Below, piece by piece: positions 29,207 through 40,152 of a stretch of 64,000 bases of DNA. Positions within the stretch are counted from its first letter, which is position 1; each line of letters starts with the position of its first letter. The stretch is taken from NCBI GenBank assembly GCA_020631555.1, contig JAHDGY010000002.1, positions 34,634 to 98,633 of the forward strand, written 5' to 3'. Position numbers and translations under genes: made by a program. The notes under the pieces were generated by a model. It did not search any database and was not told where the DNA came from. It was given only the letters and a program-made list of their open reading frames with translations. Source of the stretch: Flavobacteriales bacterium. Its GTDB lineage: Bacteria; Bacteroidota; Bacteroidia; Flavobacteriales_D; Parvicellaceae.

Positions 29207-30458
29207 TTACAACGGAGCGAAGTTTAACTTGAGTCTCTTCGTACTCCTCTTCTGGGTCAGATTTATCGGTAATGGCACCTCCAACCATAAGCGAGAGGTA
29301 ATTGCGTTGAGCGTTATAAACTATCGATCTTATAACCACATTGAAATCGAAATTTCCATCAGGAGCAATAAATCCCAGAGCTCCAGAATAAACACCGCGT
29401 TTGGTACATTCTAATTCCTCAATAATTTGCATCGCTCGAACCTTCGGGGCTCCTGTCATCGAACCCATCGGAAAAAGACCTTTAAGCACATCTACGTTGG
29501 AGAGATTATCCTTCAATTTTCCAGTTACAGTAGAAATCATTTGATGTACCGCCGAATAGGAATGGACTCCACACAATTCCGTTACCCTAACAGAACCCGA
29601 CTTACAAATTTTAGACAAATCATTTCGAACCAAATCTACAATCATAATGTTTTCACTTCTGTCTTTCTCACTCGCTTCTAGGCTATTTTTTGACGCTTGA
29701 TCCAGCACAATATCTTGAAATCTGGGCGCAGTGCCTTTCATCGGCTGAGAAATTATTTCATCGGAATTCCTTCGAATAAATCTCTCGGGGCTCAAAGAAA
29801 TTACGCAGTAATCTTTATGTTGGAAATAAGCAGTGAATGGAGCCTGATTTCCAAAATTCAATTGATCGAATAGAAAGGCTGGTTCAATATCTGGATCAGA
29901 ATCAAAATACTCTATACAGTAATTCAATTCATAAACCTGTCCTGCTCTAATGCATTCCTTTATTTTGGCTACATTTTCTAGATACTGACCCTTGCTCACT
30001 CTTGAGTGAAAATTTACCCTAAACCCAGCATGCTCATCAATACAATCTGAAATACTCAGAATTTCATGAATACGCTTCTTTTCAGCGCTATAAGCAGCAT
30101 CATATTCCAATTCCCATTGGTCTTTTTCAATTTGCCTTAGCAGAACCTTTGGCCTGATAAACTGAATCCTTGGAAAACAGCAATTATCTGGATTGTTGGA
30201 AGCAAGCTTTTCAAGCTCATTCTTTAAGTCGTACGACAAATAACCAAACCAATGACCTTCCGATTTGCTAAGTTTTTCATCTAATTTTTGCCAACAATCT
30301 CTATCAGATAAAAGTTCCTCGGCACAGCCTATTGCAAGCAAACTTTGACCACCGTTTTTGAGAAAAACACAGGTTTCAAAAGTGCTGGCTAATTTTCCAA
30401 TCTGAAGATTATCTAACGATAACAACATTTTGGCCTTGGTACTTCTGTCTCTAATCAT
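29175..30458 (-). CDS. pabB: aminodeoxychorismate synthase component I-like chorismate-binding enzyme
   Basis: ISQPMKGTAPR...SEKDRSENIMIVDLVRNDLSKICKSGSVRV...LFPMGSMTGAPKVRAMQIIEELE...RGVYSGALGFIAPDGNFDFNVVIRSI. Confidence 0.88.
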   Translation of the reverse strand: MIRDRSTKAKMLLSLDNLQIGKLASTFETCVFLKNGGQSLLAIGCAEELLSDRDCWQKLDEKLSKSEGHWFGYLSYDLKNELEKLASNNPDNCCFPRIQFIRPKVLLRQIEKDQWELEYDAAYSAEKKRIHEILSISDCIDEHAGFRVNFHSRVSKGQYLENVAKIKECIRAGQVYELNYCIEYFDSDPDIEPAFLFDQLNFGNQAPFTAYFQHKDYCVISLSPERFIRRNSDEIISQPMKGTAPRFQDIVLDQASKNSLEASEKDRSENIMIVDLVRNDLSKICKSGSVRVTELCGVHSYSAVHQMISTVTGKLKDNLSNVDVLKGLFPMGSMTGAPKVRAMQIIEELECTKRGVYSGALGFIAPDGNFDFNVVIRSIVYNAQRNYLSLMVGGAITDKSDPEEEYEETQVKLRSVVNALEKCEVSG

Positions 30459-30539
30459 CTAAATTTTGAACCTCAAGGACAAAAATACAACATGAATACT
30501 GATTGAGCCGTTAACAACTTAAATCAATAGTAACCCCAT

Positions 30540-30569
30540 AAAAAAGCCCCACTGCAATGCAATGAGGCT
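30540..30569 (-). terminator. rho-independent terminator of the 30591..33713 gene
   Basis: Reverse strand AGCCTCATTGC-ATT-GCAGTGGGGCT-TTTTT: 11-bp stem with two G:U pairs and T tract. Confidence 0.75.
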
Positions 30570-30590
30570 CGGTATTAGTCTCAATTCTAT

Positions 30591-33500
30591 TTATCTCATT
30601 TTCACAAAACGTCCAGTTTCTGTCGATCTCTCACTCATTAATTTCACGATATAAGTACCAACCGGCAGATTTTGAACATCTAACCTTAACTGAACTTTGC
30701 CTGAATTCAAATTTTGATATTGCTGTGTTCTAAGTAAAGCTCCATTTAGATTAAAAATTTGAATGTTAATATCTCCTCCATTAGAAAGTTTAGGTGATAC
30801 CCAAGTTTCTACATTTGCCGGATTTGGATATATCGTCAGCTCGTCAAATCCATTTTGGTCCGCGGCTTGATCTTCAATTCCTACATACTCACTCGAGCTC
30901 CAAATTCCACGACCATGGGTTCCAAGATAGATTTTACCACTGTTTACAATAGAGCCTTGTTCTCCCCATTCTCTCCATTGTTGAACTACCTCGTAGACAG
31001 GAACATGCCCGATTTCATTATTCATGGCATACCACTGATCTCCACCATCGTCGGTGGCGTAAGCGCCATAATAAGTTCCAACAACCATTTTTTGATCATC
31101 TCTGAAATCAATAATACCATCGAAAACAGGCATATCCATCAAATTACCCTGGATAGATTTGAAAGAGGCTGAACCTGTAGCATTGTTAGACTCCCAAATC
31201 TTATCTCCCCCGCCAAAACCGCCGCAGGTAACCAACACATGATCCGGATTTCTTGGATCAATGTCTATTCCTCCAATCGCATTAGATCCAGTAATCTTAT
31301 CGCCTAAACTCTTTATCGACAACCCAAACCGTTTCAAATTGGCACTAGCATATTTTGACGAGTCCTTATCACTTGGCCAATCTCCGTACATGTTGTTTAA
31401 GTTAGATACTCTAAACAACCCGCCGTTCTCAGTTCCATACCACAAATGACTTCCATCCTTGGAGAATTCAAAACACGTTACTCCCTGTTTCCCCTCAACA
31501 ATTCTCCACCACTGCTGGTTCGTTTCTGCGAAGCGCATCATGTCTCTAGAAATCCAAATTCCTGCTGTACCCAAATCTACAGCACATATACTTTGTGCAT
31601 AATCCATGAAATATACCGTGTCCAAAGTTGCGTTGAATATAACCTCTTTTCTTTCCATCCAAATGGTGTCTTTAGTTTTCGGATGAAGTGCATAATGCCA
31701 ATTAAAAGTCCTGATAATCTGCCCAACACTATCGTTTCCATTTACGTCTTTAAAAGTCGAATCCAGTTCAATATCCTTATCAACAAAGCCATCAGAAGTA
31801 AGAGTGTCTGAATAATACAAATCTATTGGAGTTACCGTATCGAAAAGAACCCCAAGAGTTCTACTAACATACGACACAGAGTCTCCCGCTTTATATTCCT
31901 TTTCCGCTAAAAAGGTAATTCTATCTTTTGTATTCTTGTCATAAGCATTTTCAAAGACACCGAATATTGAAACAAATGGCTGACCAATTCCTTCTTCTCC
32001 GTATGACTTGTCTTTTCCCCCAACAGTTTTATTAACAGCTTCATTTACAACAGCAGAAAAAATTGATGAGGGTTTATCCCAACCAGCCGTACCTCCGTTT
32101 ATGCGACGTATGTTACTATACTGAGAACTGGCAATAACCGCTTTTCTGTCTATATCTGACAAATAAACAGTGTTTCCATCACCTCCACCTATAGAACGAA
32201 ACTCAAAAGCAGAAAAATCAGCTGCATCCCCAGACTTAAAATTTGTACCATTATCTTGAGCTCCCCCTGCAATATCCCCATATCGGTTTACTGCGATATC
32301 GTAGAACTGTGTAACATTATATCCTCTGTTATGCGCTATATAAGACTTAGCACCATCGTCGGAAACAGTTACTCCTCCATCAGAACCAATATATAGCCTA
32401 CCTTGTGAGTCCCACGTAAGCCGATGTTTGTCAGCATGTACCCACGTTTGATCAGACAAACCAAATGCCTCATGATACTCGGCAATTTTAGACCAATTAC
32501 CATTGTAATAACCAAATAGTTGAGTTCCTCCAACGATAAATTTTGTCGGATCATCAGGGAAGAATGATACGGTAGCATCAAAAAGACCTTGCCCAGGTAT
32601 TCCCTCTTTTTCATGACTAAAAGGATAAAGCGACTTTGATTTACCCTGGGCAATTTGCTGCCAAGTCAAACCTGCATCCTCAGACAAATACGCGCCTTGC
32701 AAAACCTCAGTATTGTTAACCCCTACCGCAACGACCGAATAAGCTCCATTTTTGTTTTTTACTTGAGACACATCATAAACCATTCTTTTCAGTCCGGACC
32801 TTGGCAAAACCTGACCCGTTGGATAAGCCTCAAAAGTATTTCCTCCATCTGTAGAACGATAAGTGGTAACACCAGATTTTAATCCGCCAACAATCATAAG
32901 CTTACCGTCTCCTGAAAAATCAATATCAATCACGGTGGCAGGAACATCTGGATGCATTACAAGCGCATCGGTTCCCTGATCATAGGAGTGCAGCCGCAGC
33001 TTTGAACCAATTCCCCCAATCCAGATTTTATCGGCATCGAGCACATCGGCGCAAACCACATTTACATTCCAGCCCTCAGTCCCTGGCAATGACTGAAAAC
33101 TATCCCCACCATCATCCGAAAACAACACGCTGTAACCACGCTGAATGCCGGCAGTATTAACTTGAACTTCGCGACCTTCGAAAGTCTTGGCACCAAAAGC
33201 CACGTACAACCTTCCACTTCCTGTAATGTCTATTGACGAAACCCCAATCGGAGACTGCGCACTTTCATTCATCATGAAATCATCAAAAGCCTGAACCCTT
33301 GTCCACGTAGTTGCCCGATCCGTAGATTTAAACAATCCACCACCGACAGCTCCAGCATAAACTATGTTGTCATTTGTAGGATCAACAACCACTGCTCTGG
33401 TTCGTCCCCCAACATTATTAGGACCTTCCTCAACAAATTTGTAATCTGGTTGACGAAGCCCTGCCATATTCCGAACGGCTGCAAATGCCTCTTGAAAATC

Positions 33501-33713
33501 ACTGGCCTCTACCTTGCCCGTAACTGCATTTCTTGTCATTGTTTCAAAGTGTTCTCTAGCTCCTCTGTAACCATATTTAGCCTGCCCTGAAGCTGATGCT
33601 TTTTCATCACCTTCATCAAAGTTACAATTAGATTGATGCTCCGAACTAATCCAAAAGCCTGTTACACAAGATGCCAAAACCAAAAATCCAATAACCGTTG
33701 TTCTCATATCCAC
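30591..33713 (-). CDS. VPS10/BNR-repeat (sortilin-like beta-propeller) T9SS type A sorting domain protein
   Basis: FVEEGPNNVGGRTRAVVVDPTNDNIVYAGAVGGGLFKSTDRATTW; repeated SDDGG/STDGG/SEDAG Asp-box motifs; C-terminus LTIYPNPANVETWVSP...LPVGTYIVKLMSERSTETGRFVKMR. Confidence 0.9.
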   Translation of the reverse strand: MDMRTTVIGFLVLASCVTGFWISSEHQSNCNFDEGDEKASASGQAKYGYRGAREHFETMTRNAVTGKVEASDFQEAFAAVRNMAGLRQPDYKFVEEGPNNVGGRTRAVVVDPTNDNIVYAGAVGGGLFKSTDRATTWTRVQAFDDFMMNESAQSPIGVSSIDITGSGRLYVAFGAKTFEGREVQVNTAGIQRGYSVLFSDDGGDSFQSLPGTEGWNVNVVCADVLDADKIWIGGIGSKLRLHSYDQGTDALVMHPDVPATVIDIDFSGDGKLMIVGGLKSGVTTYRSTDGGNTFEAYPTGQVLPRSGLKRMVYDVSQVKNKNGAYSVVAVGVNNTEVLQGAYLSEDAGLTWQQIAQGKSKSLYPFSHEKEGIPGQGLFDATVSFFPDDPTKFIVGGTQLFGYYNGNWSKIAEYHEAFGLSDQTWVHADKHRLTWDSQGRLYIGSDGGVTVSDDGAKSYIAHNRGYNVTQFYDIAVNRYGDIAGGAQDNGTNFKSGDAADFSAFEFRSIGGGDGNTVYLSDIDRKAVIASSQYSNIRRINGGTAGWDKPSSIFSAVVNEAVNKTVGGKDKSYGEEGIGQPFVSIFGVFENAYDKNTKDRITFLAEKEYKAGDSVSYVSRTLGVLFDTVTPIDLYYSDTLTSDGFVDKDIELDSTFKDVNGNDSVGQIIRTFNWHYALHPKTKDTIWMERKEVIFNATLDTVYFMDYAQSICAVDLGTAGIWISRDMMRFAETNQQWWRIVEGKQGVTCFEFSKDGSHLWYGTENGGLFRVSNLNNMYGDWPSDKDSSKYASANLKRFGLSIKSLGDKITGSNAIGGIDIDPRNPDHVLVTCGGFGGGDKIWESNNATGSASFKSIQGNLMDMPVFDGIIDFRDDQKMVVGTYYGAYATDDGGDQWYAMNNEIGHVPVYEVVQQWREWGEQGSIVNSGKIYLGTHGRGIWSSSEYVGIEDQAADQNGFDELTIYPNPANVETWVSPKLSNGGDINIQIFNLNGALLRTQQYQNLNSGKVQLRLDVQNLPVGTYIVKLMSERSTETGRFVKMR

Positions 33714-34158
33714 TAATAAATTATATAACCCTCGTTGGACGCAAGTTAATATTTTTTTTTACCGATTGTGACCTTTGAATAATTCAGATTGATGTTTTAG
33801 AAACTGTTTAGTGTGACTTTTTAACTGGTTTCTTTAATTCCTTCCGATCGGTAACCAATCAATTAAAGTGTCTATCTCCTTGAAAAACTTATTCTTAGAC
33901 GTGCGTCGATCAACATCGTAACTGGCAAAACTCATCTGAGATATATTGGTCTGTTTGTAACTCATTTATCAGCAACAATATAAAGGATGTATAGAATGAA
34001 AAATCAACCAACAACAGAACTTAATCAACAATCTGAAACTACTTTATGCGCAAAGGTCTCGAGTCATGAGACTTTTAACGAAAATTCAACCTTTAAAGAT
34101 TCCAATTTGTAAACTTTTTTAAACAACAAAATCACTGACAACGACGGCTTGTTTAGAA

Positions 34159-35157
34159 TCACATTTTACCAATCAATTCTACAAGTCGATTAGAATAACC
34201 AGCTTCGTTGTCGTACCAACCAACTACCTTCACCATATTACCAATGACCGAGGTAAGTTGACTATCAAAAATGCACGAATGCGGATTACCAATAACATCG
34301 ATTGACACAATAGGATCTTCCATGTACTCAAGAATTCCAGCAAGGGATTTGGCCGCAGCTTGCTTAAAAACAGAGTTTATCTCATCGACACTAACCGGAT
34401 TTCTTACGGTACAGGAGAAATCGGTTAGCGAACCATTCGGAACAGGAACTCTGATTCCACACCCACCCATTTTGCCGTCCAAATGAGGAAAAATTTTGGT
34501 AATCGCCTTTGCCGCACCAGTTGTCGTAGGAATTATAGAATAGGCCCCAGCTCGCGCACGTCTTAAATCACTATGCGGTGCATCATGTAGCGATTGATCC
34601 GTAGTATAAGAGTGAACAGTAGTAATATACCCGCTCTCGATTCCACACAACTCATCCAATAGTTTAACCAATGGAGCGGTACAATTTGTTGTGCAGGAAG
34701 CATTGCTGACCAAATCCCAATCATTATCCAGAACCCAATCATTAATACCTAGAACAACAGTCTTTACAGCAGCACTAGGCGACGGGGCTGAGATTACAAC
34801 TTTCTTGGCTCCTGCGGTAATGTGCCGTCTTGCCTCTTCACTTGTTTTAAAATTTCCAGTACATTCAAGGACAATATCAACTCCCAACTCGTCCCAAGGT
34901 ATATTTTCAGGATTGGATTCGTTAATCATTTGCACCCGATAACCATTCATGTGAATGGCTCCCTTGGAAACTGTGATCTCATGGGGATATTTACCATGAA
35001 CCGAATCATATTTTAATAAGTGACTTATTGTAGCAATACCGGCAAGATCGTTTACCGCCACCAAATCCAGGTGCGGCAGATTTGTAGTAGTAAGTAACCT
35101 TGCTACCGATCTACCTATCCTACCCATTCCATTAATACCAACTAATACCTTACTCAT
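34159..35157 (-). CDS. gap: type I glyceraldehyde-3-phosphate dehydrogenase
   Basis: MSKVLVGINGMGRIGRSVARLL...LKYDSVHGKYPHEI...VSNASCTTNCTAPLVKLLDE...TTVHSYTTDQSLHDAPHSDLRRARAGAYSIIPTTTGAAKA...WYDNEAGYSNRLVELI. ATG at 35157. Confidence 0.97.
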   Translation of the reverse strand: MSKVLVGINGMGRIGRSVARLLTTTNLPHLDLVAVNDLAGIATISHLLKYDSVHGKYPHEITVSKGAIHMNGYRVQMINESNPENIPWDELGVDIVLECTGNFKTSEEARRHITAGAKKVVISAPSPSAAVKTVVLGINDWVLDNDWDLVSNASCTTNCTAPLVKLLDELCGIESGYITTVHSYTTDQSLHDAPHSDLRRARAGAYSIIPTTTGAAKAITKIFPHLDGKMGGCGIRVPVPNGSLTDFSCTVRNPVSVDEINSVFKQAAAKSLAGILEYMEDPIVSIDVIGNPHSCIFDSQLTSVIGNMVKVVGWYDNEAGYSNRLVELIGKM

Positions 35158-35169
35158 TATTCCAAAACT

Positions 35170-35199
35170 AAAAAGCCTCACCGAATATCGATGAGGCTT
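35170..35199 (-). terminator. rho-independent terminator downstream of the T9SS pseudogene, directly upstream of gap
   Basis: Reverse strand AAGCCTCA-TCGATATTCGG-TGAGGCTTTTTA: 8-bp stem with T tract. Confidence 0.7.
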
Positions 35200-35219
35200 G
35201 TAAGTATAGTTAATTTGAA

Positions 35220-38129
35220 TTATCTCATCTTAACAAATCGACCAGTTCTGGTAACCGTTTGCCCATTTACTCTCACCACATAGGTTCCAACCGGCAAATC
35301 TTTTACCTCCAAACGTAATTGACCTCCACCTGGGGTAACAGCAACATTAGACCTTGAGTAAACTAAAGATCCATTTAGGTCGAAAACTTTCACATCAATT
35401 TCTTGATCCTTTACCGAACTTAGTGATAGCCAAACATCATTAACTGATGGATTTGGAAACAACACTAAATGTTGGCTATTTTCAGAATTGGTAGTTTCAT
35501 CTTCAATTCCAACATATTGACTCGTACTCCAAATACCACGTCCATGTGTACCAAGGTATATGCTACCACTATTGATAACTCCACCATCATCACTCCATTC
35601 ACGCCATTGTTGAACGACCTCAAAAACAGGGACATGGCCAATCTCGTTGTTCATTTGATACCAATTAGCTCCTCCGTCCTCAGTAGCGTAAACACCGTAA
35701 AATGTTCCAACAACAATTTTATTCTCATCTCGATAATCAATGATTCCATCGAACACTGGCATGTCTGGCAAATCTCCTTGGATTGATTTAAAAGAACCTG
35801 TACCGGTCGCAGTATTTGATTCCCACACCTTAGCTCCTCCGCCAAAACCGCCGGTTGTAACAATAACGTGATCCGGATTGTTCGGATCAACATCAATTCC
35901 TCCAATTGCGTTAGAACCAGTTATCTTCGAGCTTAAGTCTGTAACGGTTAACCCGAACTTTCTCAAGTTCGCACTAACATAAGCAGAAGAGTCTAATTTT
36001 CCATCGGGCCATCTTCCATACAAATTATCTAAATTGGAGATGCGGTACAAACCACCTGTTCGCGTTCCGTACCACAAATAATTTCCATCTTTCGCAAACT
36101 CCAAACAAGTCACATTTTCATTTCCTTTATTTCTAATTCTATACCACTGCGGATTTTTCTCCCCAAATCGCATCATATCCCGAGAAATCCAAATTCCACC
36201 TGAAGCCATATTTACCGCACATAAATTTTGCGCGAAATCTATAAAGTAAACTGTATCCAGAGAAGCATTAAAAATAACATATTTGCGCTCCATCCAAATG
36301 GTATCGCTAGAATTAGGATGAATCGCATAATACCAATCATAGTACTTAATCACCTTGCCAATGCTATCGTTACCATTGATATCCTTAAATGTTGAATCCA
36401 CTTCGAAACCTTTTTGAACAGAATCATCAGGCCTTAATGTATCAGTATAATACAAATCGACTGGAGTAACTTGGAGTAACTGTATCAAATACAACTTTCA
36501 AGGTTGGACTTTCATAACTTACAGAATCTCCCGCTTTGTACTCTTTCTTAGGCAAAAACACTACACGATCTTTGGTGTTCTTGTCGTATCTATTTTCGAA
36601 AACATCGAATACTGTAAAAAATGGTTGACCTGAAGACCCGCCACTAAATGCATTTTTATCTTTATTAGTCTTCTTAACAGCTTCAATCATAACCTTGGAA
36701 AAAATTGAAGTATCATAATCCCAACCTAATTGTTTATTGTTACGTCTCGCAAAAAACGAAAACTGAGAAGTTACAACCGCAGCTTCCGAATTAATGTCTG
36801 ACAAATAGGTGGTAAATCCATCCCCTCCTAAAATCTCCGTGAACTCCATTTCGCTGTAATCCGTCGCAGTTCCAACATTATACAGTGTACCATTATCTTG
36901 TGTACCGCCAGCAACTGCACCAAATCGATCAATTCCAATATCGTAAAACTGGGTCACATTATATCCGCGGTTGTGTGCTAAAAATTTCAAACCATCCTCA
37001 GAAACGGTCACCCCACCATCAGAACCAATATACAATCTACCTTGCGAATCCCATTCAAACTCATGCTGATCAGCATGCACATGCTTTATACTCGCTAAAC
37101 CACCTGAACCATTAGTAGCAATATTAGACCAATTACCTGAATTATATCCATACAACTCAACCCCTCCGATAAAAAATTTATTTGGATCATTAGGATGAAA
37201 AGAGATTGTCGCGTCATAACTTCCTTGACCTCTAGCCACATCTGCACTATTTGAAAATGGATGAAGTGCAGAACTTCTGCCTGAGGCGATTTCAGTCCAA
37301 TCCAAACCATTGTTTCCGGACAGATAAACTCCGGCAAGCACATCATTGTCATCGACCGCACATGCTACCACTGAGAATGCTCCGTCCGAATTCTTGACTT
37401 TTGAAACATCATACACCATTCTTTTCACCCCAGAACGTGGCAGAACCTGTCCTGACGGAACAGCCTCAAAGCTAGCCGTGCCATTCAAAGCAGAGAAACT
37501 ATCGCCACCATTATCGGAGTACAACACACTATATCCACCTTGAGAACTTGAAGAATTAACACTTACTCGTACTCCGGACTCAAAACTGGAGGCTCCAAAT
37601 GCAACGTACAACCGACAGTTTCCAGTAATATCAATAGATGAAATACCACAATCGAACCAAGAGATCCTCTAGACCCAGCTATAAAATCATCAAGAGCCTG
37701 TACTCTGGCCTAGGTCTTAGCCCTATTTGTGGATTTGTACAAGCCCCCAGATACACTCCCCGCGTAGACAATATTGTCATCCGCTGGGTCAACCACCAGA
37801 GCTCTAGTTCTTCCTCCTACATTATTCGGCCCCTCTTCAACAAATCTAAAATCTGTAGACCTAACATTCGAAAGACTTTGAATAGACGCAAAGGCTCGAG
37901 TAAAATCAGACTGCTCAACCTTTCCAGATTCAGCATTTTTGGTCATCATATCCATAAACGCTTTCGCACCTTTGAATGCTCTAGCCTTTTGCTCGGACTC
38001 GTCAATTGCAAATCCCCCAGTTTTCTCTTTTTCACAACTCGTTGCGTTCCACAAGTCCAAACTCCACACGCTGAGGGCAAGAACTAAAACACCAAGTAAA
38101 CTTTTTAACAAGGTATACTTCTTCATCAC
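35220..38129 (-). pseudogene. disrupted paralog of the 30591..33713 VPS10/BNR T9SS cargo protein
   Basis: ORFs 37710..38129, 36442..37611 and 35220..36494 align collinearly by eye with the intact paralog (FVEEGPNNVGGRTRALVVDPADDNIVYAGSVSGGLYKSTNRAKT* / GQVLPRSGVKRMVYDVS / KGFEVDSTFKDINGNDSIG ... LPVGTYVVRVNGQTVTRTGRFVKMR). Broken by TAG at 37710-37712, a frameshift, a deletion and a 10-bp duplication. Confidence 0.93.
36462..36481. repeat. perfect 10-bp tandem duplication inside the pseudogene
   Basis: Plus strand tggagtaact|tggagtaact; removing one unit restores FDTVTPVDLYYTDTL, matching FDTVTPIDLYYSDTL in the intact paralog. Confidence 0.95.
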
Positions 38130-38339
38130 TAAATAATATTGGTAAATACTCTGTTCTCAAAAGTATGAAATTTTGCTGTCTAACATGTAACCGAAACATA
38201 TAACTGAAAACCGCGGCTTTGTACGAATAAAATCGCGAATTGAGCGACAAGTAACAACATTAACCGATCCTATTGTGATTAAAACTTAACTGATGCCGAA
38301 CACCGTTAAATACTTCAAATGGCAAAAATGGACTACAAA

Positions 38340-39221
38340 TCAGTCGAATAAATGCTTTTCGGCATGATAGGAAGACCTAACTAAAGGACCACTTTCTACA
38401 TATCTGAACCCCATTTCCAAACCGATCTCTTTATACTTATTGAACTGTTCTGGCGAAACAAACTCAGCAACAGGCAAATGATTTGAAGTCGGCTGCAAAT
38501 ATTGTCCAAGGGTAACTACATCAACTCCAACAGACCTTAGATCTTGTAATGTTTCTATTACCTCCTGTTCGCTTTCCCCAATTCCTAACATCACACCAGA
38601 TTTGGTTCTCATTCCACCTTTCTTAAGTCTCCTCAAAACTTCCAGACTTCGGTCATATTTTGCCTGAATCCGGACCTGTTTGGTAAGCCTTCGCACTGTC
38701 TCTAAATTATGCGACACTATCTCTGGCGCAACGTCAATTACTAATTGTAAGTTTTCCCATTTACCTGCAAAATCAGGAATCAAAGTTTCAAGAGTGGTTC
38801 CAGGCGATTGTCTTCTGATGGCCCGCACTGTTGACGCCCAAATTTCAGCACCTCCGTCCTTCAAATCATCACGATCTACGGACGTAATTACAGCGTGCTT
38901 CACCTCCATCAATTTGACAGACTGGGCAACTCTAGCAGGCTCAAAAATGTCCACTTCCTCTGGTTTACCAGTAGAGACCGCGCAGAACCCACAAGATCGC
39001 GTACAAACATTTCCAAGGATCATAAATGTAGCGGTACCTGCCCCCCAACATTCACCCATATTTGGGCAATTTCCACTTTCACAGATAGTATGCAACTTGT
39101 GCTCGGACACCAAGCCACGTACTTTTTTGTAACTCTCCCCAACAGGCAACTTCACCTTTAACCAACTCGGCTTCTTCCTCTTGCTAGGCTTTTCTGCCAA
39201 CTTTACATTGTCTTCTCCCAT
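38340..39221 (-). CDS. lipA: lipoyl synthase
   Basis: [71 protein letters not shown]: both LipA cysteine motifs. Confidence 0.97.
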   Translation of the reverse strand: MGEDNVKLAEKPSKRKKPSWLKVKLPVGESYKKVRGLVSEHKLHTICESGNCPNMGECWGAGTATFMILGNVCTRSCGFCAVSTGKPEEVDIFEPARVAQSVKLMEVKHAVITSVDRDDLKDGGAEIWASTVRAIRRQSPGTTLETLIPDFAGKWENLQLVIDVAPEIVSHNLETVRRLTKQVRIQAKYDRSLEVLRRLKKGGMRTKSGVMLGIGESEQEVIETLQDLRSVGVDVVTLGQYLQPTSNHLPVAEFVSPEQFNKYKEIGLEMGFRYVESGPLVRSSYHAEKHLFD

Positions 39222-39228
39222 TGAAAGC

Positions 39229-39990
39229 TTAGATCAATTTTTTGCCAAAAGTAACCGCAATATACAGGGTTCCAAAAAGAAAATTATTGCTAACCGCCTC
39301 AGATTCGACCATAATTGGAATTTTCCAAGGGTATGCGTCTAATACTGCACCCACCTCGACAGACTTAATTCCTTGCTGTTTAGAAGAATGTTCGAATTGC
39401 AGGCCTAACTTCGCAAATCCACCAGGATGAACATCAAGCTCATCCAAACCAGTCAGCCAAGGCGCACGTCCATAAATGTTTGACGGAAAATGTTCATTTG
39501 GGTCATATCTTTCCTCTGTAACAACGCCTACCCCATTGTACTGATGAAAAATCTCCAAATATTCGGGTTTAGTGAAAGCTATTGATGGGCCGAAAAGTGA
39601 TATAGCACTAATTTCGACACCTTTTTTACGAATCTTATCGAATAAAATCTTCTTGTAGCCCCATTGCAGGCGGACAAGAAACATTGAGTTCAGCTTCCCA
39701 TATGAATATCCACGGGCGTTATCGTCAACTCGCCTATGGATTTTCTTTTCCTTGAGATGCCTCATACCTACAACCTCCACACCCAAAACCCTTTTTCTAA
39801 GGTAAGTTTTGTGCTTCCATTGGTAAAAGCAAGCACCAAATCCTTGCGTGTGGATAACACCACCGCCGTAATACGCTTTTTTAAAAATTACCTGATTAAC
39901 TTGAACTTCTGCCCGCTGTCCTACACACGTACAAACCGCGATTAGAAACAAACCAACAAATATGATAGTACATCTGCCAAACTCCATCAT
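39229..39990 (-). CDS. conserved hypothetical exported, probably outer-membrane protein
   Basis: Signal peptide ([19 protein letters not shown]) and alternating hydrophobic segments; ends [17 protein letters not shown]. Confidence 0.6.
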   Translation of the reverse strand: MMEFGRCTIIFVGLFLIAVCTCVGQRAEVQVNQVIFKKAYYGGGVIHTQGFGACFYQWKHKTYLRKRVLGVEVVGMRHLKEKKIHRRVDDNARGYSYGKLNSMFLVRLQWGYKKILFDKIRKKGVEISAISLFGPSIAFTKPEYLEIFHQYNGVGVVTEERYDPNEHFPSNIYGRAPWLTGLDELDVHPGGFAKLGLQFEHSSKQQGIKSVEVGAVLDAYPWKIPIMVESEAVSNNFLFGTLYIAVTFGKKLI

Positions 39991-40152
39991 TGTAAAGTTA
40001 CAAATTCCAATGCATGTTTTGCAACGCAGCCAACTGAGCTTAAAGTATGAGCTAAACGAATCGTTTTGAGATTTCTTAGAAACAATTTCAAGTGATCAGA
40101 ATCCTTTCCCTTTCGGAAAGCTCTGAAAAAAAATACAGAAAAATCGAATCTA

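Noticed and set aside
37710-37712. TAG as a reassigned codon (read-through of the amber in the paralog)
   Set aside because: TAG ends other genes here (for example rlmB) and the same gene has several other lesions, so a nonsense mutation is the simpler reading.
38680-39132. 150-aa plus-strand ORF antisense to lipA
   Set aside because: Shadow ORF over conserved lipA sequence; no recognisable features.
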